DNA of 61,710 nt from NCBI GenBank assembly GCA_040905445.1, contig JBBDRN010000005.1:1-61710 (forward strand), given 5' to 3'. The position numbers were made by a program, and so were the translations under genes. The stretch comes from SKPT01 sp040905445 (GTDB lineage Bacteria > Planctomycetota > Phycisphaerae > Phycisphaerales > Phycisphaeraceae). This document shows, in pieces, positions 35,555-43,782 of the stretch (within the stretch, counting starts at the first letter, position 1; each line of letters opens with the position of its first letter). A model generated the notes under the pieces. The model made no database searches and had not been told where the DNA came from. It worked only from the letters and a program-made list of their open reading frames with translations.

Positions 35555-36628
35555 ATGCCCGAAGCCTCGCCACGACAAGCCGCCACGCCGATGCAGCCGA
35601 CGCAGAACCTCAATGTCGTGGGCACGACGCCGCTCGTCAGCCCCGCCGAGCTCGAGGCGGCTCATCCTGCGACGGTCGCGTCCAACCGCGCGGTCGTCGA
35701 GGGCCGGGACACCATCCGCGCGATTCTGCAGGGCCGGGACGCGCGTCTGCTGGTCGTGGCGGGCCCCTGCTCGATCCACGACCCCGCCGCCGCGCTCGAC
35801 TACGCCACCCGGCTGGCGGAGCTCAAGACGCGCTACGCCGAGAGCCTCTACATCGTCATGCGCGTCTACTTTGAAAAGCCACGCACCACGGTCGGCTGGA
35901 AGGGGCTGATCAACGATCCGCACCTGGACGGCACGTTCGACATCGGCGAGGGGCTGGTCCGGGCCCGCAAGCTGCTGCTGACCATCACCGGGCTGGGCCT
36001 CGCGGCGGGCACCGAGATGCTCGACCCCATCACGCCGCAGTACATCGACGACCTCGTGAGCTGGGCGTCGATCGGCGCCCGCACCACCGAGAGCCAGACC
36101 CACCGCCAGATGGCGTCCGGCCTGTCGATGCCCGTGGGCTACAAGAACACGACGACAGGCGACCTCCAGGTCGCCCTCGACGCCATGCAGTCCGCCCGGA
36201 GCCCGCACCATTTCCTCGGCATCGACGAGGCGGGGCGAAACTGCATCGTCGCCACCCGCGGCAACGCCGACGGCCACCTCATCCTCCGCGGCGGCCGGGG
36301 CAAGCCCAACTACCACCCCGACAACGTTGCCGACGCCGCGACGCGCCTCGAAAAGGCCGGCCTGCCCCCGCGCCTCATGATCGACTGCTCCCACGCCAAC
36401 TCGGACAAGAAGCACGAGCGCCAGGAAGTCGTCTGGCGGAGCATCCTCGAGCAGCGGCGAGCCGGTGCCTACGCGATCGTCGGCACGATGCTTGAGAGCA
36501 ACCTGCACGAAGGCCGACAGGACATCCCTGCCGACAAGGCCGAGCTGCGCTACGGCGTGTCGGTGACGGACGCATGCATGGGCTGGGACAAGACCGCCGA
36601 GCTGATCGACCAGGCGGCGACGGCCTGA
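35555..36628 (+). CDS. 3-deoxy-7-phosphoheptulonate (DAHP) synthase, class I
   Basis: Predicted 357 residues. Joins phosphoenolpyruvate and erythrose 4-phosphate, the first step of the shikimate pathway. Diagnostic segments: LLVVAGPCSIHDPAAALDYA, MRVYFEKPRTTVGWKGLINDPHLDG, GLAAGTEMLDPITPQYIDDL, GARTTESQTHRQMASGLS, VGYKNTTTGD and MIDCSHANSDKKHERQ, which hold the metal and substrate ligands of the AroG/AroF/AroH group. Which feedback type (Phe, Tyr, Trp) it is cannot be read from sequence. Single gene; the upstream antiporters are divergent. Confidence 0.96.
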   Translation: MPEASPRQAATPMQPTQNLNVVGTTPLVSPAELEAAHPATVASNRAVVEGRDTIRAILQGRDARLLVVAGPCSIHDPAAALDYATRLAELKTRYAESLYIVMRVYFEKPRTTVGWKGLINDPHLDGTFDIGEGLVRARKLLLTITGLGLAAGTEMLDPITPQYIDDLVSWASIGARTTESQTHRQMASGLSMPVGYKNTTTGDLQVALDAMQSARSPHHFLGIDEAGRNCIVATRGNADGHLILRGGRGKPNYHPDNVADAATRLEKAGLPPRLMIDCSHANSDKKHERQEVVWRSILEQRRAGAYAIVGTMLESNLHEGRQDIPADKAELRYGVSVTDACMGWDKTAELIDQAATA

Positions 36629-36654
36629 TCCGGATTCCACGTCAATCGCGGGCG

Positions 36655-36680
36655 TATAAAGCCGGGACCGCTGGTCCCGG
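36655..36680. repeat. Family D hairpin repeat, copy 3
   Basis: TATAAAG followed by CCGGGACCGCTGGTCCCGG. On the minus strand it reads as hairpin plus CTTTATA, so it could terminate transcription of the LuxR-type gene that ends at 36790. Confidence 0.7.
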
Positions 36681-36789
36681 GGCGGCGGCGTGCGCTCATC
36701 GTCAAGCACGCGTCCCGGGCGTGGCGTGGCGTGGCATCGATCCGCATCCCGCGTCAGCACCACGCGCTGTGTAATCCGTATGAATCGTC

Positions 36790-37596
36790 CTATTTTTCGC
36801 CCGGCGTCGGGGCGGGGGCGTCGCGGATGAGCACCGCCCCCCGGCAGCGCGCCAGCAGTTCGCCGCGACTCTGCACCGCGAACCGCTGATACAGCCGACG
36901 TACGTAGGTATGGACCGTGTGCGGACTCAGCTTCAGCCTCGTGGCGATCTGCTTCTCGCTGTCGCCATCCGTCAGGCAGGCCAGGACGTCGGCGAGGCGC
37001 GGCGGGAGGGCGACCTGGTCGCGCGCCAGCGCCAGGCTGGTTCCGAGCATCCGTCCCATTTCATAGTGAAGCCAGTGCAGCAGGCGGTGCTCCCGCCGGC
37101 CGAACGGCGGCTCGCCCGCGGCGCGGTGCAGCGTCACGAAACTCACCACCCCCGCCACCCCCGCCCCCGCCACTCCCGCCGCGTCGCCAACGTGATGCAG
37201 CGACGCCACCCAGTCGACCATCTCCCCCGGCTGCGCCAGGCCCGGTGGTGTCGCTTCGCCGCTGGCCTCGGCCTGCTGGCGCGTCCGCGTCACGAGCCGA
37301 CCCGGTACGCGCGCCAGGTTGACGAACGTGGCGTTGCGCGCCAGCTCGTCGCCGAAACCTCGCCCGGCAGGCGCGGGGCCCGTGTCGGCGTGCTCGATGA
37401 GCTGAACCACGCGCGGGCTCGAGCCGTCAGCGTCCGCCAGCTCACCGGCGCAGACAGCCTGGGCGGTGACGAGCGGCCGCAGGCCGAGCACCATCTGCGA
37501 CCGCCACTGCTGCGGGTCGCGGCCGCATTCGGCGCAGCGGGCGATCAGACGGTAGATCGCGCAGAGCTCGCGCAGTTGCACGTGACGCGGCGGCAT
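36790..37596 (-). CDS. LuxR-family transcriptional regulator
   Basis: Predicted 268 residues. The C-terminal 65 residues form a LuxR/GerE DNA-binding domain (VLACLTDGDSEKQIATRL; SPHTVHTYVRRLYQRFAV). The N-terminal 190 residues match no sensor domain that I recognise; two Cys residues in the first 25 (CAIYRLIARCAECG) might be functional. AAGGAG lies 8 bases before the ATG. It is divergent from a PEP-CTERM protein gene 300 bases away, which it may regulate, although that is only positional inference. Confidence 0.88.
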   Translation of the reverse strand: MPPRHVQLRELCAIYRLIARCAECGRDPQQWRSQMVLGLRPLVTAQAVCAGELADADGSSPRVVQLIEHADTGPAPAGRGFGDELARNATFVNLARVPGRLVTRTRQQAEASGEATPPGLAQPGEMVDWVASLHHVGDAAGVAGAGVAGVVSFVTLHRAAGEPPFGRREHRLLHWLHYEMGRMLGTSLALARDQVALPPRLADVLACLTDGDSEKQIATRLKLSPHTVHTYVRRLYQRFAVQSRGELLARCRGAVLIRDAPAPTPGEK

Positions 37597-37894
37597 GGGA
37601 TAATCTCCTTCCGGTGCGGGCGGGTCGATTTATCGGGTTTCGGCGGCCCGATAACCGCTCATGTGTCGCCTGTTCAGGTGACTGGCGAGGCCGTCAAGAT
37701 GAAGTATACATAGTGTCATCCCTGATTCGGTACGCGTTGCCTGGGTTGCCCAGACCGCCGGAAGCGTGACGGATTGGGGATAAATGTTGGCCAATCGTCG
37801 ACCAGGAGGGTCCTTTCTGGCCTTAGTCGCGCGAAACGCCTGGCCCGCTGCCGGGGTCGCCCGGTCCAGTTTTACGTCCCGAAAGGATGTTGAG
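37597..37894. other. Divergent spacer between luxR-type and PEP-CTERM genes
   Basis: A 298-base region with lower GC in the middle. TATACATAG at 37705-37713 is the best -10 candidate for the plus strand; no -35 at the right distance. No operator-like palindrome was recognised. Confidence 0.35.
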
Positions 37895-38635
37895 ATGCGC
37901 AAGGTTAACCATCTGACAGTTTCCGCGTTTGCCGCCGCCTTTGCGGTGGTCGGTGTGGCCGGTTCCGCCTCGGCCTTGGACATCTACTCGCAAATCGACG
38001 CCCCCGGTGTCCAGATTGACGCCGTGGATGATTTCCAGACCACCGGCGCCGACATGGCCGGCATGCTCGTGACCGTCCACTTCACCAACGCCGTCAGCGA
38101 ATCGGTCGTCTGGCAGGACACCGGCGCCACCTCCGGCGGGGCCGTCGGTGTGGATGGCGACTGGTCCCTCACGCAGGACGGCGACACCTTCATCAACGAC
38201 TGGACTCTCTTCTACAGCGGCGACAAGGGCCTGCTCAGCGGCTTCTCCATCGACGGCATGGCCGCCGGCGCCGGCGAGATCGGGGTCATGTTCGACCGGA
38301 CCTTCGGCTTCCTCGACGGCACGGCCGGCTCGTTCCTCGGCTGGGACTACGAGACGACTTCCACCAACCCCTTCGACACCCTCGTCACCTACAGGTCCGA
38401 AGTCTCCCTGCCCGGCGACCCGGCCGTGGGCGACCTCTTCCGCTACCTCGACGTCGAGTTCCGCTACCGTCCCGATGGCGAGAACAGCCAGCCGGGGATC
38501 GGCGGGCTCGACGGTGAGAACCTCCGCAGCCTCACCTTCCGTGCCGACACCGACAACAACCTGATCCCCGAGCCGGGCACGCTGGCCCTGCTTGGCCTTG
38601 GCGCGCTCGCCCTCGTCCGTCGCCGACGCAACTGA
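37895..38635 (+). CDS. PEP-CTERM sorting-domain protein
   Basis: Predicted 246 residues. A signal peptide (MRKVNHLTVSAFAAAFAVVG to about residue 28), a beta-rich exported domain, and a C-terminal sorting signal: PEPGT, a hydrophobic stretch LALLGLGALALV and a basic end RRRR. In the family this tail is cut and the protein transferred by an exosortase; none is in the window. The start at 37895 has AAAGG 9 bases upstream; the frame is open from 37784. The exported domain is not recognised. A degraded second tail lies downstream at 38776. Confidence 0.92.
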   Translation: MRKVNHLTVSAFAAAFAVVGVAGSASALDIYSQIDAPGVQIDAVDDFQTTGADMAGMLVTVHFTNAVSESVVWQDTGATSGGAVGVDGDWSLTQDGDTFINDWTLFYSGDKGLLSGFSIDGMAAGAGEIGVMFDRTFGFLDGTAGSFLGWDYETTSTNPFDTLVTYRSEVSLPGDPAVGDLFRYLDVEFRYRPDGENSQPGIGGLDGENLRSLTFRADTDNNLIPEPGTLALLGLGALALVRRRRN

Positions 38636-38775
38636 TCGACGATCAGGGCCGCTTGGCCCCGCTCCTTTCACGATACGCCACCACCCGAGGCGTCGCGTCC
38701 CCGCGCGACGCCTCGCGTGCGTGATGGCTGTGTGGCTCCGCCATTACGCACCCAGCCAGGCCCTCCGCCGCAGGC

Positions 38776-38844
38776 CTGCCACCGCAAGGCACCTTCGTCC
38801 TGCTGGGCCTCGGCGGCGCGGCGCTGCTGACCCGCCGTCGTTGA
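38776..38844 (+). pseudogene. Orphan PEP-CTERM-like tail
   Basis: In one frame the DNA reads PPQGTFVLLGLGGAALLTRR before a stop: the hydrophobic stretch and arginine end of a PEP-CTERM signal, with PPQ in place of PEP. No start codon or exported domain precedes it in frame. It looks like the remains of a second PEP-CTERM gene after a deletion. Confidence 0.55.
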
Positions 38845-38935
38845 ACCGCGAAGGGGCGAAGCGAGCGAAGGGCGCGACGGCGCAGAAGCGACGCAAACGA
38901 GGCCTTCGCCCTCTTCGCTGCTTCGCGGTTCTCCA
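38842..38935. repeat. Family C inverted repeat
   Basis: Starts TTGAACCGCGAAGGGGCGAA and ends with the inverse (CTTCGCTGCTTCGCGGTTC). Same arms as those at 17884-18136. It begins at the stop codon of the orphan PEP-CTERM tail. Confidence 0.65.
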
Positions 38936-39008
38936 GAGATCGTCAGGCTGACAGCCGAAAGGCTCCGCCCCCGCCCGCCGCGTGCCCCCCCGCTACACTA
39001 CCGGGTCC

Positions 39009-39911
39009 ATGCTCCTCATCGGCGTCGGCCTCGGGCTGCTCGCGGCCACCTCGCAATCACTGGCCTACCTTTTCTCCCGCACCTACTCGCTGCGCGCCGG
39101 CGCCAGCCTCCGCCGACTGCTCGTCATCTCCCACGTCATCCAGGGCGCGGTCTGCCTCCCGCTGGTCTACCTGCTCTGGCCTGCCGACGTCGGCCCGATC
39201 CAGGACTGGATCCTGCCCGTCGTCGGCACGGCGATCTTCTATCTCGTCGGCCAGACGATGCTGCTCATCGCCCTGCGCTACACCACCGCCTCGCGCGTCG
39301 CGCCCCTGCTCGGGCTCAAGGTCATCGGCGTCGCCACGCTCACCGTCGTCGTCCTCGGCGATCACGTCGCCTTCGGCCAGTGGCTGGCCGTCGGGCTCGC
39401 GGTCGTCGGCGCGTTCGTGCTCAACTACACCGGCGGGTCGCTGCCCCTCGCCGCGCTGGCGGCAATCGGCGGGGCGTGCCTCGGGTACACCGGCTCGGAC
39501 TTCCACATCCGCCTGACCATCGAGGCGATGCCCGACGTCCCGCCGCTCGGGGCCGCGGTCTTCGCCATGGCGGCGACGTACCTCATCTGTGGCCTGATCG
39601 CCGCGCCGCTCCTGCCGATCTACGGCTCGCGCGACCGCGGCCAATGGATCGCCGCCGCCCCCTACAGCCTCGCCTGGCTCATCGCGATGACGTTCCTGTT
39701 CCTCTGCTTCGCCGCCGCCGGCCTCGTGCTGGGCAACATCGTCCAGTCGATGCGCGGGCTCATCTCCATCGGCCTCGGCGGCGTGCTGGCGTCGTACGGC
39801 CTGGTGCATCTGGAAACGCGCCTGACGCCCAGCGTCTTCTGGCGCCGTTTCGCCGCCGCCGTGCTCATGACCGCCGCCGTCGCGCTCTTCGTCGTGGCGG
39901 GTGGAGATTAG
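39009..39911 (+). CDS. EamA/DMT-type membrane transporter
   Basis: Predicted 300 residues with about ten membrane helices in two five-helix halves, as in EamA drug/metabolite transporters (first half MLLIGVGLGLLAATSQSLAY to FVLNYTG; second half from LPLAALAAIGGACLGY to ALFVVAGG). The substrate cannot be told. The ATG at 39009 begins the first helix; a GTG at 38982 would add nine residues. TACACT ends 9 bases before the ATG and no Shine-Dalgarno is present, so the mRNA may be almost leaderless. Confidence 0.75.
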   Translation: MLLIGVGLGLLAATSQSLAYLFSRTYSLRAGASLRRLLVISHVIQGAVCLPLVYLLWPADVGPIQDWILPVVGTAIFYLVGQTMLLIALRYTTASRVAPLLGLKVIGVATLTVVVLGDHVAFGQWLAVGLAVVGAFVLNYTGGSLPLAALAAIGGACLGYTGSDFHIRLTIEAMPDVPPLGAAVFAMAATYLICGLIAAPLLPIYGSRDRGQWIAAAPYSLAWLIAMTFLFLCFAAAGLVLGNIVQSMRGLISIGLGGVLASYGLVHLETRLTPSVFWRRFAAAVLMTAAVALFVVAGGD

Positions 39912-40058
39912 AGCGAGTTCAATCCAACCGTAGCGGGTGCCACTGACAAGGCCGTCCTCGGCCTTGTCAGTGTTGGCGGCAATTCGCACTGACAAGCTCC
40001 GCGGACTCCGCTTGTCAGTGGCACCCCACCCGCTACGAATGGGTTGAAGGCGCTCTAG
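39910..40058. repeat. Family A two-hairpin repeat, copy 5, with full arms
   Basis: The core is 39936-40025. The arms (39911-39935 containing TTCAATCCAACCGTAGCGGG and 40026-40058 containing CGCTACGAATGGGTTGAAGG) are imperfect inverted repeats, so this and the copy at 56308 show the complete element of about 150 bases. Confidence 0.8.
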
Positions 40059-40338
40059 CCACCGATGAACACGGATGAACACAGATGGGAAAGTTCGCGC
40101 AGGGGGCGCGGAGAGCGCAGAGGCCGCGGGTGAGGCCGTGGCGGGCGTAGCGTCCGCGTAGGGTTCGCGGTGCGGACCTTTCCGGATTGGACGTGTGTGG
40201 TGATGCCGTCGTTGCGCGGGGCGCTCCGCGACCGGCGACGGCGAAACGGCATCGGGAAGGTCCGCACAGCGGACCCTACACCGCACCTGCTTCACCTCTG
40301 CGCCCCCCGCGCTTTCCGCGAGCTCTGCGCGAACTCCG
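40059..40338. repeat. Mixed family E and F repeats
   Basis: Contains a GATGAACACGGATGAACACA string (family E, 40065-40084), a family F left arm (40093-40133), a GGTCCGC-ACA-GCGGACC hairpin at 40259-40275 and a family F right arm (40308-40337). No gene is supported in these 280 bases. Confidence 0.6.
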
Positions 40339-41538
40339 CTACCGCGGCTCGAGGCGGTAGAGTCCGGCGCCGTCGCGGTCGTTGATGATGTAGATGTGCC
40401 CGTCGGGCCCCGTGCGTACGTCACGGATGCGGCCGATGCTGCCGTACAGCAGCTCCTCGCCGTGCGCTACGTACGGACCCGTGATCGGCACCATCTCGCC
40501 GTCGGCGTCGGCGTAGCGGATCGTGCCTTCGTCGATCACGAGGCGCATGATCCGCTGCGAGCGCAGGCCGCCGGCGAGCAGGTTGCCCTCCCAGTTGGGA
40601 AAGTGCTGCCCGCTGACGTACGCCAGGCCCGATGGGGCGATCGGCGGGAGGAACTCGTGGACGGGGAAGCGATGGTCAGGGTGCGCCCGTCCTTCGCCGA
40701 ACTGCTCCTGCGAGCCGTAATCGAGTCCCAGGGTGGACAACGGCCAGCCGTAGTTCACGCCCGGCTCGATGCGGTCGAGGCGGTCCCCGCCGCGCGGGCC
40801 GTGGTCGGTCGCCCACGCCTCGCCCGTTTCGGGGTGGACGATCAGCGCCTGGATGTTGCGGTGGCCGTACGAGTAGATCTCTGGCAGGGCGTCGTCGTGG
40901 TCGATGAAGGGGTTGTCGTCGGGCACGGAGCCGTCGTCGTTGAGGCGCAGGATGGTGCCGGCGTGGTCGTCGAGGTGCTGGGCGCGCGGTGGGCGCATGC
41001 CGGCCCCGCGTTCGCCGACGCTCATCAGCAGCGTGCCGTCGTGCATGAACGCCACGCGCGAGCCGTAGTGTCGCCCCGGGCTGGAGTAGCGGTCCTGGAC
41101 GAAGAGCTCCTCGACGTCGGCAAGGGCGTCGCCCTCGAGGCGGGCGCGGATGAGCGTGGTGGCGGTGCCGCCCTCACCCTGTTTGGCGTAGGTGAGATAG
41201 ATCCAGCCGTTGCCGTCGTCTTCGTAGTCGGGGTGGGCGACGACGTCGAGCAGGCCGCCCTGGCCGCGCGTCGAGATGTCGTCGGGCAGGCCGGTGATCT
41301 CGGTCTTGCCGCCGTCCGCGTCGATGAGCTGGAGCCGGCCCTGCTTCTCGGTCACGAGGAATCGACCATCGGGCAGGAAGGCGACAGCCCAGGGGTGTTC
41401 GAGCCCGTCGGCGAGGCGCACGAGCCGGGCCCGTGCGTATTGCGTGCGCACGTCGTCCTCGACCACCTCCTGCGCCAGCGCGCTAACGGCAGAGGACAAC
41501 GCCACCCCAATGACCAGGCCGGGAATCACCCACTTCAT
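40339..41538 (-). CDS. PQQ-dependent sugar dehydrogenase-like protein
   Basis: Predicted 399 residues with a signal peptide (MKWVIPGLVIGVALSSAVSALA). The mature part is a six-bladed propeller of the soluble aldose sugar dehydrogenase type: LEHPWAVAFLPDGRFLVTEKQGRLQLI, GGLLDVVAHPDY, YSYGHRNIQALIVHPETGEAWATDHGPRGGDRL and PSGLAYVSG are shared motifs. Such enzymes oxidise sugars in the periplasm using PQQ. The start ATG 41538 has AAGGAG 6 bases upstream; the longer frame to 41583 is not needed. No PQQ synthesis genes are near. Confidence 0.9.
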   Translation of the reverse strand: MKWVIPGLVIGVALSSAVSALAQEVVEDDVRTQYARARLVRLADGLEHPWAVAFLPDGRFLVTEKQGRLQLIDADGGKTEITGLPDDISTRGQGGLLDVVAHPDYEDDGNGWIYLTYAKQGEGGTATTLIRARLEGDALADVEELFVQDRYSSPGRHYGSRVAFMHDGTLLMSVGERGAGMRPPRAQHLDDHAGTILRLNDDGSVPDDNPFIDHDDALPEIYSYGHRNIQALIVHPETGEAWATDHGPRGGDRLDRIEPGVNYGWPLSTLGLDYGSQEQFGEGRAHPDHRFPVHEFLPPIAPSGLAYVSGQHFPNWEGNLLAGGLRSQRIMRLVIDEGTIRYADADGEMVPITGPYVAHGEELLYGSIGRIRDVRTGPDGHIYIINDRDGAGLYRLEPR

Positions 41539-41655
41539 GACAAGCTCCTTATATCGATCGACAGGTGGAAGATGCTCACTCACCTTATCGCGGGGTGCGC
41601 GGCCGGGTCAACGGGCGTGGGTACGGGCTGAACGTCACGTGCGGCGAAACCGGAA

Positions 41656-41672
41656 GGTCCGCACAGCGGACC
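41656..41672. repeat. GGTCCGC-ACA-GCGGACC hairpin
   Basis: Perfect 7-base stem, identical to those at 27551 and 40259. It lies 37 bases before a -10-like TATCAT. Confidence 0.7.
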
Positions 41673-41709
41673 CTACTGCCCCCTGCAGTCTGCCCCCCCG
41701 GCCCGCCGG

Positions 41710-41715
41710 TATCAT
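41710..41715 (+). promoter_or_regulatory. Putative -10 (TATCAT) for a leaderless ABC permease mRNA
   Basis: TATCAT ends 6 bases before the ATG at 41722. No Shine-Dalgarno and no -35 match. Confidence 0.4.
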
Positions 41716-41721
41716 CCCCGC

Positions 41722-43635
41722 ATGCACGCCCTTTACCGCTGGCTCTGGACCCAGGGCCCCGGCAACCCGATGGTCATGCGCATCGTCCAGGGCGGCGGGC
41801 GACGGACCTACCACCTCTGGGTCCGTATGGGCTATCTCGGCGCGCTCATCCTCCTCGTGCTCACCGGGCTGATGACCGGCGGCGGGATGGGCGCCCAAGC
41901 CAGCATGACCGACCTCGCCCAGGCCGGCACGTGGATCTTCGCCTTCATCGCCTACGGGCAGGTGGTGCTCGTGTGCCTGCTCGCGCCGCTGTTCATGGCC
42001 GCGGCGATACGCCAGGAGCAGGCCGGCCAGACCCTCGACATCCTCCTGACCACGCCGCTGAGCAACGTGCAGATCGTGCTCGGCACGCTGCTCGGCCGCC
42101 TGTTCTTCGTCCTCGCGCTGCTGCTCAGCGGCCTGCCGCTGTTCGCCGTGCTGCTGGTGTTCGGCGGCGTGCCAATCGCCTCCGTCTTCGTCGCCTTTGC
42201 CGTCGCGGGGCTCACGGCGCTGACCGTCGGCGCGGTCGCCGTGGCGCTGGCCGTCTTCCGCGTCGGCGGCCGCCGGGCGGTCTTCACCTTCGTCGTCATC
42301 GTCACGGCGTATCTCATCGGTGCATACGCGCTGGACGTCGGCCTGCTGCGGCGCATCACCGCCATCCCCGACTCGACCACCTGGTTGACGCCGCTGCACC
42401 CGCTGCTCGTGCTCGAGGCGTCACTGAGCCCGGCGCAGTACCGTCCGCCGGGCGAGGAGTACCTCGCCGAGCGCGGCGCGCTGGCGCGGCTGTACCTCGG
42501 GCGGCCGCTGGCGACGTTCGCCCTGCTGAGCGTCGGCATCAGCGCCCTGCTCACCGCCGCGTCGGCCCTGGCGCTGCGGCAGGTGGGCAGCGCGGACGCG
42601 GGTCACGGCCTGACCCGCCGCCTCAAGCGCATGGTGGGGCTGGCCGTGCCCGAGGCCGGCGGCGAGCGGCGCAAGGAGCCGCGCGACGTCGGCGCCAACC
42701 CGATCGCCTGGCGCGAGGCCAACACGCGCGGCCGGCTGCTCGGCACCATCCTCGCCCGCTGGTCGCTCGCGGGCCTGGCGATCGGCGCGGCCGTGCTGCT
42801 GCTGATCCTCTACCACGCCGGGGGCCTGCCCACCGTCCCCGGCGCGGCTGCTGGCCAGACGCTCGCCCCGCACGAGGTGCTCCACGCGGGGCTGCTGATC
42901 CTGCTGCTGATGGAGATCGGCGTGGTAAGCCTCGTCGCGATCTACATGAGCGCCGGGGCCGTCAGCCGCGAGCGGGAGGACGGCACGCTGGACCTGGTGC
43001 TGACGACGCCGATCACGCCGAAGCAGTACATCTGGGGCAAGCTGCGCGGGCTGGTCAGCTTTCTGTCGCTGCTGATCGCCGTGCCGGTGGTGACGCTGGC
43101 GCTCGCGGCGGGGTACGCCCTCGTCGCCGGCTGGGCGGGCGTCGAGCACGCGCGGTTTCTGCATACGGCCACGACGCGCGGGGGTGGGCAGGTGTCCGCC
43201 GACGCGCCGCTGATCCTGCCCGAGGCGCCGCTGCTGCTGGTGGTGATGCTCGTGCCGTTCGTGGGGCTGTGCGTGATGGCGGGGATGAGCTGGTCGCTCA
43301 AGGCCCGGGGCGTACTCGGGGCCGTGGTGCCGACGGTGGCGGCGATCGGCGTGCTGGCGCTGCTGCTGGGCGTGTGCGGGCTGAGCGCGGCGGAGCAGGT
43401 GCCGCTGATTGGCCCGATGCTCAACGCCTTCAGCCCGGCGACGAACATCGTGATGATCGTCAACCCGTGGGACCACGTGGCCAACTTCGCCGTGAGCCCG
43501 GGCTTGGGACGCGTGTCGCTGGCGGTCGCCGCGGCCGTCGCGGCGGGGGGCTACAGCGCCGTCGTTTACGCGATGTTGCTTGGCATGGTGCGCAGCTTCG
43601 ACCAGACCGTCCGTCGCCTCAGCGGAACAGGCTAA
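41722..43635 (+). CDS. ABC-2-type transporter permease
   Basis: Predicted 637 residues with two blocks of six or so membrane helices, i.e. a fused pair of ABC-2 permease units. The first block has the family pattern EQAGQTLDILLTTPLSNVQIV, repeated in the second as REDGTLDLVLTTPITPKQYI, each before a cluster of hydrophobic helices. Such permeases export polysaccharides, drugs or proteins with a separate ATPase. None is adjacent; the ATPase at 49073 is 5 kb away. Followed 150 bases on by nadA, which has its own promoter. Confidence 0.82.
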   Translation: MHALYRWLWTQGPGNPMVMRIVQGGGRRTYHLWVRMGYLGALILLVLTGLMTGGGMGAQASMTDLAQAGTWIFAFIAYGQVVLVCLLAPLFMAAAIRQEQAGQTLDILLTTPLSNVQIVLGTLLGRLFFVLALLLSGLPLFAVLLVFGGVPIASVFVAFAVAGLTALTVGAVAVALAVFRVGGRRAVFTFVVIVTAYLIGAYALDVGLLRRITAIPDSTTWLTPLHPLLVLEASLSPAQYRPPGEEYLAERGALARLYLGRPLATFALLSVGISALLTAASALALRQVGSADAGHGLTRRLKRMVGLAVPEAGGERRKEPRDVGANPIAWREANTRGRLLGTILARWSLAGLAIGAAVLLLILYHAGGLPTVPGAAAGQTLAPHEVLHAGLLILLLMEIGVVSLVAIYMSAGAVSREREDGTLDLVLTTPITPKQYIWGKLRGLVSFLSLLIAVPVVTLALAAGYALVAGWAGVEHARFLHTATTRGGGQVSADAPLILPEAPLLLVVMLVPFVGLCVMAGMSWSLKARGVLGAVVPTVAAIGVLALLLGVCGLSAAEQVPLIGPMLNAFSPATNIVMIVNPWDHVANFAVSPGLGRVSLAVAAAVAAGGYSAVVYAMLLGMVRSFDQTVRRLSGTG

Positions 43636-43648
43636 CGGCCGATGGCCA

Positions 43649-43674
43649 AGCTGTCCGAAAACGTCGTACGGCGG
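43649..43674. repeat. Left-end remnant of a family B repeat
   Basis: AGCTGTCCGAAAACGTCGTA plus CGGCGGG matches the left end of the copies at 2571 and 5786; the hairpins and right end are missing. Confidence 0.6.
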
Positions 43675-43734
43675 GATCGCCTATCTACAGACCCGCAACT
43701 CCTCAATAGCTGGTCCCCCACCCCTCCGCTGCCC

Positions 43735-43740
43735 TATAAT
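43735..43740 (+). promoter_or_regulatory. Consensus -10 (TATAAT) of nadA
   Basis: Perfect TATAAT, 42 bases before the ATG at 43783. The -35 region is not recognisable. Confidence 0.55.
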
Positions 43741-43782
43741 GCCGTCCTCGCCCAAGGCGGGAACCACGAAGGGAGCGCGACC

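Noticed and set aside
34388..36763. 791-codon minus-strand frame over an antiporter gene and the DAHP synthase gene
   Set aside because: Overlaps two conserved genes in other frames and shows no family features.
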